From JACTUA01 sp964551875 (GTDB lineage: Archaea; Halobacteriota; Methanomicrobia; Methanomicrobiales; JACTUA01), in contig CAZKEV010000022.1 of NCBI GenBank assembly GCA_964551875.1, forward strand, positions 1 through 33,533: 33,533 bases of DNA, read 5' to 3'. Of this stretch, positions 8,512 through 16,114 are shown in pieces. The translations under genes were made by a program, and so were the position numbers. The notes under the pieces were generated by a model. That model was not told where the DNA came from and ran no database searches. It saw only the letters and a program-made list of their open reading frames with translations. Numbering within the stretch: position 1 is the stretch's first letter; each line of letters starts with the position of its first letter.

Positions 8512-8519
8512 TTTATATG
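8512..8519 (+). promoter_or_regulatory. Candidate TATA box before the reductase-transketolase genes
   Basis: TTTATATG is close to the archaeal TATA consensus and lies about 39 bases before the chosen start of the first SDR gene, in the longest gap (about 150 bases) inside the low-GC run. With a usual spacing of 25 or so bases to the start of transcription, the leader would be short and still contain the GAGGG ribosome site at 8543-8547. The rest of the gap (8403-8554) shows no convincing gene. Confidence 0.4.
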
Positions 8520-8554
8520 AAAAGGCAAGGGTAACTGGTGATGAGGGTATGCAG

Positions 8555-9298
8555 ATGCTGCTGAAAGGAAAAAATGCAGTAATCACGGGCAGCTTAAAAG
8601 GGATTGGTCTTTCGACCGTTGACCTTTTTGCGCGGAACGGTGCCAATATCTGGGCCTGTGCCCAGTACCAGGACGCTGCCTTCGAGAGTCACATCCGGCA
8701 ACTTTCGGCGGAGAATAATGTCTGGATTCAACCCCTGTATTTTGACCTTCTCGATCCTGAGAAGATCAAAAGTGCATACCAGGAAATACGGGAATCAAAA
8801 GAGCGGGTGGACATCCTTGTCAATATTGCCGGCATGACTCATGACGCCCTGTTCCATATGACGACCATGGAGCAGATGAAAAAAGTTTTCGAGGTAAATT
8901 TCTTCTCCCAGATGCTTCTCACCCAGTACATCACCAAGAACATGATGCGCAATAAGGCCGGGAGCGTCATCAACATCTCCTCTATCTCGGCGATTGACGG
9001 AAACCCCGGGCAGCTTGCCTACACCGCGAGCAAGGCAGCAATTATCGGAGCGACAAAAACGCTATCGGCCGAGCTTGCAGGGTATGGTATACGTGTCAAT
9101 GCCATTGCGCCCGGCGTCATCGATACCGAAATGACGCAGAAAATGCCGCCTGAAGTACTAAAACGACTCATGGGCAAAAGTGATCTGAAACATCTCGGAT
9201 TGCCATCGGAAGTTGCCGGGGTTATTTTATTTCTGGCATCAGATATGTCATCATACATTACGGGACAGGTACTCCGTGTCGATGGCGGTATCGGATAG
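8555..9298 (+). CDS. Short-chain dehydrogenase/reductase, FabG-like (first of a tandem pair)
   Basis: A 247-residue classical SDR. The cofactor loop is TGSLKGIG (11-18), the catalytic serine is about S143, and the Y156-xxx-K160 pair lies in AYTASK. VNIAG (89-93) replaces the common NNAG. The end SDMSSYITGQVLRVDGG is typical of FabG, the 3-oxoacyl-ACP reductase. I use ATG 8555 rather than 8549: GAGGG sits seven bases before it, and the tandem paralogue downstream starts with the same MLL-x-x-KNA-x-ITG. The two proteins align without gaps through residue 160 and are about half identical. Substrate is unknown; it may be a ketone made by the transketolase genes or an acyl-ACP. Confidence 0.85.
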   Translation: MLLKGKNAVITGSLKGIGLSTVDLFARNGANIWACAQYQDAAFESHIRQLSAENNVWIQPLYFDLLDPEKIKSAYQEIRESKERVDILVNIAGMTHDALFHMTTMEQMKKVFEVNFFSQMLLTQYITKNMMRNKAGSVINISSISAIDGNPGQLAYTASKAAIIGATKTLSAELAGYGIRVNAIAPGVIDTEMTQKMPPEVLKRLMGKSDLKHLGLPSEVAGVILFLASDMSSYITGQVLRVDGGIG

Positions 9299-9308
9299 CG
9301 GTGGAAAA

Positions 9309-10049
9309 ATGCTCCTTCACAGGAAGAACGCTATAATAACGGGATGCGCGCATGGGATCGGGAAAGCGATACTGGAATTGTTTGCTGAAAATGGTGCCAA
9401 CATATGGGCATGCGCACATACGAAAACCGATGAATTCGAGGCGATGACCCGGTCGCTTTCCGAACAATATCATGTGGAAATCTGGCCGCTTTACTTTGAT
9501 CTGCACGACCAGGAGCAGGTAAAATCTGCGGCAAAATCCATCACCTCGCAAAAACTGCAGGTCGATATTCTCGTGAACAATGCCGGGATCACATATAACG
9601 CATTGTTTCTGATGTCATCGGTGGAAAAGATGCGGGAGGTTTTTGAAATAAACTTTTTCGCACCCTTTTTGTTTTCACAATATATTGCAAAGGCGATGAT
9701 GAAACAAAGAAAAGGTAGCATTATAAATATCTCATCATCTGCGGGAATTGACGGAAACGCCGGACGATCGGTATACGGAGCGAGTAAGGCGGCAGTCATC
9801 TGTGCCACAAAGGCGATGGCGGCAGAGCTCGGCGAATCGGGGGTCCGGGTGAATTCCATAGCACCGGGAATAACACGGACCACGATGCTCTCGAGCATGA
9901 CGGAGAAAGTCATTGAGGAGACTATTCTCCAGACAGCCATGAAGCGCATGGGAAACCCTGATGACATAGCAAAGGCAGTGCTGTTTCTGGCCTCTGATAT
10001 GTCCTCCTATGTGACCGGGCAGGTAATCCGCGTCGATGGCGGGATGTAA
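9309..10049 (+). CDS. Short-chain dehydrogenase/reductase, FabG-like (second of a tandem pair)
   Basis: A 246-residue classical SDR, paralogue of the gene just upstream. TGCAHGIG (11-18) is the cofactor loop, VNNAG (89-93) the structural motif, and Y156-xxx-K160 in VYGASK the active pair. The start ATG 9309 lines up exactly with the upstream paralogue; starts further upstream would run into that gene. The duplicate probably arose in place and then diverged, so the two may reduce different positions or different stereo-faces of one intermediate. This is inference. A gap of only 10 bases to the previous gene and 19 to the next suggests a single transcript. Confidence 0.85.
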   Translation: MLLHRKNAIITGCAHGIGKAILELFAENGANIWACAHTKTDEFEAMTRSLSEQYHVEIWPLYFDLHDQEQVKSAAKSITSQKLQVDILVNNAGITYNALFLMSSVEKMREVFEINFFAPFLFSQYIAKAMMKQRKGSIINISSSAGIDGNAGRSVYGASKAAVICATKAMAAELGESGVRVNSIAPGITRTTMLSSMTEKVIEETILQTAMKRMGNPDDIAKAVLFLASDMSSYVTGQVIRVDGGM

Positions 10050-10068
10050 CTTTCCTTCGAGGGAACCG

Positions 10069-10896
10069 ATGACAACCCAGGACGAGACGATACATAACCT
10101 AGAAGCGATGGCCAGAAGAATGCGAAGGTGCGCTCTCACGTTAGCCTTATCGGCAGGGAATAATGGCGCACACGTGGGTTCGGGATTGTCCATCATTGAG
10201 ATAATGGCAGTCCTGTATGGCGGGATTCTGAAAATTGACCCGAAATATCCAGCCTGGGATGGCAGGGACCGGTTCATCCTGAGCAAAGGCCATGGTACGC
10301 TCGGGTACTATCCTGCCCTCATGGAGGCAGGCCTCATCACACGAGAGGAGCTTTCCACGTTTGAAAAGAATGGCGGAATCCTGCCGGGCCAGCCGGTGAT
10401 GAATATTGAAAAGGGGATCGAATGTTCCAGCGGGAGCCTTGGACACGGTCTTTCGCTGGGCGTCGGCCTTGCGCTGGCAGGAAAACAACGAGGGTCGGAT
10501 TATCGCGTGTTTGTCCTGATGGGCGACGGAGAGTGCAATGAGGGGTCTGTCTGGGAAGCCTCCATGGCCGCGAAACATTACCGGCTTTCAAATCTTGTGG
10601 CTATTATCGATGCAAATGATATGCAGTCTGACGGTGCACGGTGCGACATCATGGCCGCGGATTATGCAGTGATGTGGAAAGGGTTCGGATGGGACGTTTT
10701 GGTTGTTGATGGGCATAATGTGAAAAACCTGTTTGAGACCCTGAGCATGAAAAACCGGACAGATTCACCCCGGGTTATTATTGCGAGAACTGTAAAGGGA
10801 AAAGGAGTTTCTTTTATGGAAAACAACAACGAATGGCATCACAACCGGTTGACCCAGGAGCAATATGATGCCGCCATACGGGAACTCCCTCTCTAG
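10069..10896 (+). CDS. Transketolase, N-terminal (TPP-binding) half
   Basis: A 275-residue protein equal to the first third of a full transketolase. It shows the thiamine diphosphate parts: SKGHG (72-76), SGSLGHGL (111-118), the metal/TPP motif GDGECNEGSVWE (142-153) and an Asn at about 172-173. The start ATG 10069 has GAGGG upstream; an earlier ATG would overlap the SDR gene. The partner half is 12 bases downstream. Split transketolases are common in archaea and some bacteria and serve to make pentoses or to transfer a two-carbon ketol unit between sugars. In this setting an aldehyde made by the LuxC-like enzyme could be the acceptor; this is inference. It could also simply be a general pentose enzyme. 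Confidence 0.9.
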   Translation: MTTQDETIHNLEAMARRMRRCALTLALSAGNNGAHVGSGLSIIEIMAVLYGGILKIDPKYPAWDGRDRFILSKGHGTLGYYPALMEAGLITREELSTFEKNGGILPGQPVMNIEKGIECSSGSLGHGLSLGVGLALAGKQRGSDYRVFVLMGDGECNEGSVWEASMAAKHYRLSNLVAIIDANDMQSDGARCDIMAADYAVMWKGFGWDVLVVDGHNVKNLFETLSMKNRTDSPRVIIARTVKGKGVSFMENNNEWHHNRLTQEQYDAAIRELPL

Positions 10897-10908
10897 CCGG
10901 GTGAAAGT

Positions 10909-11892
10909 ATGATCGAATTCAATTCACTCAATGCCCGGTTGTGGTCGAAGCTTGGCCAGCGTGTAACTTTTGGCATGGCGATGATAGAACTCGGACGCGA
11001 ACTGGACGACCTCGTCGTTCTCACAGGAGATCTCTGTACAACCTCCGGGCTGGACCGGTTCAGGGCCGCATTTCCTGAAAAGTTTTATAATATCGGCATT
11101 GCCGAGCAGAACCTGATCGGTATCTCGGCAGGTCTTGCAAAGGAAGGGAAAACCGTCTTTGCGTCCACATTTGCGACCTTCGGAGCAATGCGGAGCTATG
11201 AGCAGGTACGGCTGAACCTCGGGTACATGGGACTCAATATCAAACTGGTCGGGCTTGGAAGCGGCTTTGCAATGGGAATGTTCGGGAACACGCATTATGG
11301 CATCGAAGACGTTGCCCTGATGCGTGCGATCCCCGGCCTCTGCATCCTATCACCTGCCGATTGCACCGAGGTGGTGAAGGCAACCATGGCAGCTGCTCTG
11401 CACGAAGGTCCCTTCTATATACGGCTTACCGGGGTGACAAATAATCCGGTTGTGTATAAAAACGACTACGTGTATGAGATCGGGAGGTCAATCTGCGTAA
11501 AACCCGGCTCTGATATAGCAATCATCGCGACGGGGTCCATGGTCCACCATGCGCTCGAGGCTGCAAAAATCCTCGCATCTCAGGGAATATCAGCAGAGGT
11601 GACAGATATGCACACAATAAAACCGCTTGATTATGATGCTATCAAAACCGCTGCAGCTCACAAGAAGCTGATTGTTACTGTTGAAGAGCATAGTGTCGTA
11701 GGAGGGCTTGGGGGAGCTGTTGCGGAGTACCTGTGCAGCCTCCCGCACGCTCCCCGCCAGCTCATCATCGGTATGCCGGATGCTTTCCCAATCGCCGGGG
11801 ACTATAACTATCTCCTGGAACAAAACGGTCTTACCGGCCCACACATTTCCGAAAAGATACTGACCGCATTCAATTCAGGCACGGATTACTAA
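10909..11892 (+). CDS. Transketolase, C-terminal half (pyrimidine-binding and C domains)
   Basis: A 327-residue partner of the upstream half. YNIGIAEQNLIG (60-71) carries the catalytic Glu66 that activates the TPP aminopyrimidine, and FASTFATF with TVEEHSVVGGLG (about 261-272) follow as in transketolase and 1-deoxyxylulose synthase. The two halves form one enzyme. DXS is a possible relative, but archaea make isoprenoids by the mevalonate route and the protein is not fused. The start has a GGGTGA ribosome site. It is the last gene of the low-GC run, and the following 499 bases are without genes. Confidence 0.9.
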   Translation: MIEFNSLNARLWSKLGQRVTFGMAMIELGRELDDLVVLTGDLCTTSGLDRFRAAFPEKFYNIGIAEQNLIGISAGLAKEGKTVFASTFATFGAMRSYEQVRLNLGYMGLNIKLVGLGSGFAMGMFGNTHYGIEDVALMRAIPGLCILSPADCTEVVKATMAAALHEGPFYIRLTGVTNNPVVYKNDYVYEIGRSICVKPGSDIAIIATGSMVHHALEAAKILASQGISAEVTDMHTIKPLDYDAIKTAAAHKKLIVTVEEHSVVGGLGGAVAEYLCSLPHAPRQLIIGMPDAFPIAGDYNYLLEQNGLTGPHISEKILTAFNSGTDY

Positions 11893-12391
11893 AAGACAGG
11901 CGAACCTTTCATGCGACGCTACACACTCGGCCTTTCCAATATGTATCCGCCTGGCATACCAAAAGGTTCTGCAGGGATAATTCTGACGACACATCTTCTT
12001 GAACATTCCCCGCCATCGCGGCCCCGGCCCGGCTCCTTCCGGGGGCGGGCTCGGATCCAGCCATCAGGGCCTGGGGGGCCCATTCACCAGCAGAGCCCGT
12101 CAGGGAGTGCAGGTCGACGCTGTTTTCCGGCATAATTCACGATCCCGGGGATCCCCCTCCCCCGGTATTATATGTAGATTTTGGAAAATATACAATATGA
12201 ACGTTCCCAAGCACCGCCCGTGGGTGTTGCTGTACCCTTAAAGGCAGTCCAGTTCCCCTGGGGGGAACACGGGAGTGGACCCGGGGCGGGGTTTGGGAAA
12301 CCACTGGCGGGACGATGTGGGTGAGGCAGGCCCCCCAGATCCTGAGCGGCTTTAAAACCATGGAGTTCCTCCCGCCCCTTGGTGATGGGGG
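11893..12391. other. Gene-free stretch between converging gene runs, with a structured GC-rich part
   Basis: No convincing protein is seen. About 11995-12130 is a GC-rich block. An AT-rich island, AAAATATACAATATGA at 12185-12200, stands out and looks like a TATA element reading right. Just after it, GTTCCCC (12252-12258) and GGGGAAC (12262-12268) form a perfect 7-bp stem with a three-base loop. The combination suggests a possible small RNA from about 12215 on, but no clear terminator is seen. No strong T-run terminator for either flanking gene was found. Confidence 0.35.
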
Positions 12392-13324
12392 TTATCTGAC
12401 CTGGTCGTGCTCGTATGCGAGCATGTCCCTGAGCGACTGGATCAGGGGGATGGAGGGTTTCCAGCCGCAGGTGGCCGTGACGAGGGAGTTGTCGCTCCGC
12501 TGGACGGGCACGGGGATGGGCCGCGCCTTTTCGGGGAGGAGCACGGGGTAGCGCTTCCCCGTGACCTTCCTCACCAGCTCGATGACCTCGGCCACCGAGT
12601 GGTCCTTCCCGCTCCCGATGTTAAACGCATTCCCCGCGCAGCGGTCCCCGAAGTCGGGGAGACCTGCGAGGGACCAGCAGGCAGAGGCCAGGTCCCGGAC
12701 GTCGATGAAGTCCCGCCTCGACGTGAGGTCGGCGAGGGATAGCTCCTCCCGCTTCCCGCTCTCGATCTCGGCCACCTGCCGGACGATCTTCCCGCAGACA
12801 TAGGCATCCGTCTGGCCCGGGCCGACCAGGTTGAAGGGCCGGACCACGGCGACAGGGAGCTCGCGGGTGGCGGCGTACGACCGGGCGAGGAGGTCGGCCG
12901 CCACCTTGGAGACCGCGTAGGGGGTGACGGGGCGCAGCGGCGCCGACTCGGGGATCGGGCCGGGCCCGGCATACCCGTACTCGGCAGAGGACCCGGTGGC
13001 GACGACTCGGACCGGGTCCCGGAGGGCACAGGCGGCCTCGAGGAGGTTCCGGGTGGCGATGACATTTCCCGCGAGGAGCTCCTCGAGGGTCCCGTGGTTC
13101 TGCCCGGCGAGGTGGAGGATGATCCCCGGTTCCACATCCCGGACCCGGGTGATGGTCTTCTCCCGGTCCAGGAGGTCGAGCTTCACGGGGCTGAACCGGT
13201 CCGAGGGCGCGGGGAGGTTCTTCCGGTAGACAGCGGTGACCTCCCGGTCGCCTTCGGGGCCGAGGAGGTGGCGGACCATGGCCCGCCCGGCCAGGCCGCC
13301 TGCACCGCTCACGAGGACCCTCAT
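12392..13324 (-). CDS. NAD(P)-dependent sugar reductase/epimerase, GDP-4-keto-6-deoxymannose reductase-like
   Basis: A 310-residue extended SDR. The Rossmann motif is SGAGGLAGRA (6-15), the active site TGSSAEYG with Y136-xxx-K140 in YAVSK. The pattern LAGQN and VVRPFNLVGPGQ resembles the GDP-4-dehydro-6-deoxymannose reductase (Rmd) group. It overlaps the nucleotidyltransferase gene by four bases and is the last gene of a chain nucleotidyltransferase-dehydratase-reductase, which fits reduction of the 4-keto group left by the dehydratase. The nucleotide and sugar are not known. GC content is much higher than in the run to its left. Confidence 0.8.
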   Translation of the reverse strand: MRVLVSGAGGLAGRAMVRHLLGPEGDREVTAVYRKNLPAPSDRFSPVKLDLLDREKTITRVRDVEPGIILHLAGQNHGTLEELLAGNVIATRNLLEAACALRDPVRVVATGSSAEYGYAGPGPIPESAPLRPVTPYAVSKVAADLLARSYAATRELPVAVVRPFNLVGPGQTDAYVCGKIVRQVAEIESGKREELSLADLTSRRDFIDVRDLASACWSLAGLPDFGDRCAGNAFNIGSGKDHSVAEVIELVRKVTGKRYPVLLPEKARPIPVPVQRSDNSLVTATCGWKPSIPLIQSLRDMLAYEHDQVR

Positions 13325-14043
13325 CGGAGGAAGAGATCATGGTAGCGCTCGAATTCGACGATGGAGCGCTCGTAGTCATCGGGCCGCCCGATATCGAGCC
13401 AGTATCCACCGTGCGGGTAGGAGTAGACCGGGGCACCCCCCACGATGAGGGCGAGCATGAGCTCGTCAAAGCCGAAGGGCCTCCCTTCGGGGACGAAGCC
13501 CAGGATCTCCTTCTGGAAGGCGTAGATCCCCATGGAGACCTCAAAGGGGTAGGTGGGCTTCTCCCGGAAGGCGCGGATCCGGCCCTCGGAGTCGGGTTCC
13601 AGGACCCCGAAGTCCACGTTCACCTCGCGGTGGTATGTCGCGATGGTGGCCATGGCCTTCTTCCTCGTGTGGGCCTCCAGTAGCTTCCGGTAATCCAGGT
13701 CGGTGAGGATGTCACCGTTCATGACGAGGAAGGTATCCTCGAGATGGTCGATGAGCCTGAGCGGTCCGATGGTCCCGAGCGGCTCGTCCTCGTGGGTGTA
13801 GCGGATCGAGAGGCCGGGATGCCGGCTCTGGGCGAGGTAGGCGCGGATGATCTCGTGGAGGTGGCCGGTGCAGATCACCACGTCGGAGAAACCGGCCCGT
13901 TCGAGCTGCCGGAGGATCACCTCAAGGATGGGGTACTCCCCGATGGGCATGAGCGGCTTGGGGAGGACCGTGGTGTAGGGGAGGAGCCTCCTCCCTTTGC
14001 CGCCCGCGAGGATGACGGCCTGCAGCTCTCCGGTTTTCTTCAT
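13321..14043 (-). CDS. Sugar-phosphate nucleotidyltransferase (NDP-sugar pyrophosphorylase)
   Basis: A 240-residue enzyme that couples a sugar phosphate to an NTP. VILAGGKGRRLLPYT (about 9-23) is the nucleotide-binding signature, PKPLMPIGEYPILE follows, and MNGDILTDLDY carries the metal-binding Asp. The end GGYWLDIGRPDDYERS is typical of the guanylyl- and related transferases. The ATG at 14043 is chosen because the AGG motif begins right after; longer upstream frames run into the dehydratase. It overlaps its neighbours by four bases on each side. With the LegB-like dehydratase next to it, it may make the GDP- or UDP-sugar that enzyme uses. Unlike PtmE there are no CBS domains. Confidence 0.87.
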   Translation of the reverse strand: MKKTGELQAVILAGGKGRRLLPYTTVLPKPLMPIGEYPILEVILRQLERAGFSDVVICTGHLHEIIRAYLAQSRHPGLSIRYTHEDEPLGTIGPLRLIDHLEDTFLVMNGDILTDLDYRKLLEAHTRKKAMATIATYHREVNVDFGVLEPDSEGRIRAFREKPTYPFEVSMGIYAFQKEILGFVPEGRPFGFDELMLALIVGGAPVYSYPHGGYWLDIGRPDDYERSIVEFERYHDLFLR

Positions 14044-15029
14044 ATCGTGTACCTCCCGGCCTTGTAGATCTCCAGGTGTTCCCTGATCCAGCTGATGGTC
14101 CTCGAGAGGCCCTCGTCCAGGGGAACCTCGGGCCGCCAGCCGAGGGCTTCCCATGCACGGCGGCTGTCGCAGACGAGGCGCATCACCTCGCTCTTCCCCG
14201 GCCTCACCCGTTCATCCCCGGTGATGATCCGGGCACCAGGGTTCACTTTCGCGAGGATCTTCCGGGCAAGATCGCCGATGGAGATCCCGATGCCAGATCC
14301 TGTATGGATGGTCTTTCCCACGGCTTCGTCCTTTTCGGCGGCGAGGAGAAAGGCCCGGACGGTGTCCGTGACAAAGGTGAAGTCCCGTACCGGGTCGAGG
14401 CTCCCCAGCCGGATGCTATTCGAGGTAAGGGCCTGGGTGATGATGGTGGGGATGATCGCCCGGGCAGACTGCCGGGGCCCGTAGGTGTTGAAGGGGCGCA
14501 GCGTGACAACCGGGAGGTCGAAGGAGCAGAAGTACGCCTCGGCCATCTTGTCGGCAGCGATCTTGGAGGCCGAGTAGGGGGACTGGCCCTGGAGCGGGTG
14601 GGCCTCGTCTATGGGTGTGTACACAGGGCTCCCGTAGACCTCCGAGGTGGAGGTGTGGACAACCCGCTCCACCCCCGCCGAGAGGGAGGCGGAGAGTACG
14701 TTCAGGGTGCCGAGCATGTTCGTCCTTGCGTACGATTCCGGAGCCTCGTAGGAGTAGGGGATCCCGATGAGAGCGGCCAGGTGGAAGACCACCTCGTTCC
14801 CTTCCACCGCCTTCCGGACACACCCGGCGTCGGTCACGTCCCCCAGGATCACCCGTATCCTGTCCGTGCCGTTGCGGTACCTCTCCTCGAGCATCCCCCA
14901 GTCGCTGTGTGAGTTGTAGCGGACGAGCGCGGTGACCTGCGCACCCCTCTCAACGAGGGCGTCCACAAGGTGGGAGCCGATGAACCCCCCTGCCCCTGTG
15001 ACAAGCACGCGCCTCTCCTGCCAGTTCAT
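14040..15029 (-). CDS. NDP-sugar 4,6-dehydratase, LegB-like
   Basis: A 329-residue extended SDR. TGAGGFIGSH (11-20) is the NAD loop, and ALVRYNSHSDWG (34-45) is a hallmark of the LegB-type dehydratases, which act on GlcNAc nucleotides on the way to legionaminic acid. TSTSEVYG (126-133) has the dehydratase Ser/Glu pair and Y152-xxx-K156 lies in YSASK. It would make a 4-keto-6-deoxy sugar for the reductase at the end of this chain, or, with an aminotransferase, an amino sugar. Overlaps by four bases join it to the GT4 gene upstream and the nucleotidyltransferase downstream. GDP-mannose 4,6-dehydratase is the other candidate. Confidence 0.83.
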   Translation of the reverse strand: MNWQERRVLVTGAGGFIGSHLVDALVERGAQVTALVRYNSHSDWGMLEERYRNGTDRIRVILGDVTDAGCVRKAVEGNEVVFHLAALIGIPYSYEAPESYARTNMLGTLNVLSASLSAGVERVVHTSTSEVYGSPVYTPIDEAHPLQGQSPYSASKIAADKMAEAYFCSFDLPVVTLRPFNTYGPRQSARAIIPTIITQALTSNSIRLGSLDPVRDFTFVTDTVRAFLLAAEKDEAVGKTIHTGSGIGISIGDLARKILAKVNPGARIITGDERVRPGKSEVMRLVCDSRRAWEALGWRPEVPLDEGLSRTISWIREHLEIYKAGRYTI

Positions 15030-16114
15030 CTCCTGCCTCCGGCGTTGTTTATAAGCTCTTTATAATCATCTTCCACCTGAACCATTAACCTACCCCAGTC
15101 AGCCCGTTCGCGGACAGTCTCCCTTGCTCTCGCCCCCAGCCGCTTCCGAAGCAAGGGATCTGCGGCGAGGGCGAGGATAGCCTCTGCCAGGGCATCCGGT
15201 GCCCTGGGCGGGATCAGGATGCCGTTCTCACCATTGCGGATCCACTCGGGGACCCCGCCCACGGCGGTGCAGATGCAGGGGAGCCCGGTTGCCATGGCCT
15301 CAAGCATCGAGACCGGTGTCCCGTCGGAGAGGGCGGTTGAGACAAAGATATCTGCTGCCCGGAGATCCTCTGGAACCCTGTCAAGGGGGGTTCTCTCGTG
15401 AAACCTGACGGCATCCGAGAGGCCCAGGGACTCCGCTAGCCGGCGGAGCCGCTCCTCATCCGGGCCTTCGCCTTTGAGGACGAGCCGGAGAGCAGGCTCC
15501 CCGGCCCTGGCCAGGGCAAACCCCTTAAGGAGGGTCTCGTGATCGTACGTCGGGAGATAGAGGCGGTTTGAGAAGACGATAACCGGCCCCCCTCCTCCCT
15601 TTTCACTACCCGGATCAGGCGCAAACTGGGTGGTGTCAACCCCGAAGGGCATCCACCGGACCTTTTCGTCAGGTATCCCGAAACCAAGCTGGATGTGCCG
15701 CGCAATATCTCGGGAAACGGCATAGACCAGGTCGACCCGCTCGAGGATCCTCCGGGTGAAGGTAAAGAGAAGCCATGATCGGGAGGGCAGGATGAGGATG
15801 TCATCGCCCCAGGCTGAGACAATGGTAGGCCACCCCTTCTGAACCGGAAGGTGAAACCCGTACTTGGTGATAAAATGGGCATGGACCAGGTCCGGGTCGA
15901 TGGTCGTGACCAGCCTCCGGATTTCTGCATGGCGTGGCCAGAAGGCGAGGTAGAGGTTCCGGAACCGGGAGGGGACCACGTGCTGGATGACCCCGGGTAT
16001 GGGGTCAACCGAGGGTTCATAAGTTATGAGATGCACCTCGTGGGCTGTGCTGAAGTGCCTGACCCACCGCTGGGTATGGGTGGATCGTGCGTCAGCGATG
16101 AAGCAAAGCCTCAC
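15026..16114 (-). CDS. Family 4 glycosyltransferase
   Basis: A 362-residue GT-B fold glycosyltransferase of the GT4 type. SAWGDDIL in the N-terminal half, MPFGVDTTQF, and the donor-site pattern SDGTPVSMLEAMATGLP followed by GGVPEWI in the C-terminal half are as in that family; the EX7E glutamates lie in this last part. It would add one sugar to a lipid-linked glycan at the cytoplasmic side of the membrane. GTG at 16114 is taken as the start, with AGGGGA seven bases upstream. It overlaps the dehydratase gene by four bases and is separated from the flippase gene by a gene-free 562 bases. A second GT4 at 26558 shares the same motifs. Confidence 0.87.
   Translation of the reverse strand: MRLCFIADARSTHTQRWVRHFSTAHEVHLITYEPSVDPIPGVIQHVVPSRFRNLYLAFWPRHAEIRRLVTTIDPDLVHAHFITKYGFHLPVQKGWPTIVSAWGDDILILPSRSWLLFTFTRRILERVDLVYAVSRDIARHIQLGFGIPDEKVRWMPFGVDTTQFAPDPGSEKGGGGPVIVFSNRLYLPTYDHETLLKGFALARAGEPALRLVLKGEGPDEERLRRLAESLGLSDAVRFHERTPLDRVPEDLRAADIFVSTALSDGTPVSMLEAMATGLPCICTAVGGVPEWIRNGENGILIPPRAPDALAEAILALAADPLLRKRLGARARETVRERADWGRLMVQVEDDYKELINNAGGRR

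Noticed and set aside
8410..8520. A 36-codon frame between the LuxC-like gene and the first reductase.
   Set aside because: No ribosome site, no recognisable features, odd composition; part of it overlaps the TATA candidate.
11911..12241. Several plus-strand frames of 70-80 codons in the convergent gap.
   Set aside because: Low-complexity Pro/Gly/Arg-rich translations typical of GC-rich non-coding DNA.
12621..13544. A long minus-strand frame overlapping the reductase and nucleotidyltransferase genes.
   Set aside because: Translation is Arg/Pro/Gly-rich and lies over two well-supported genes in another frame.
14076..14912. A 278-codon plus-strand frame opposite the LegB-like dehydratase.
   Set aside because: It is a shadow frame of the dehydratase in GC-rich DNA with no family features.
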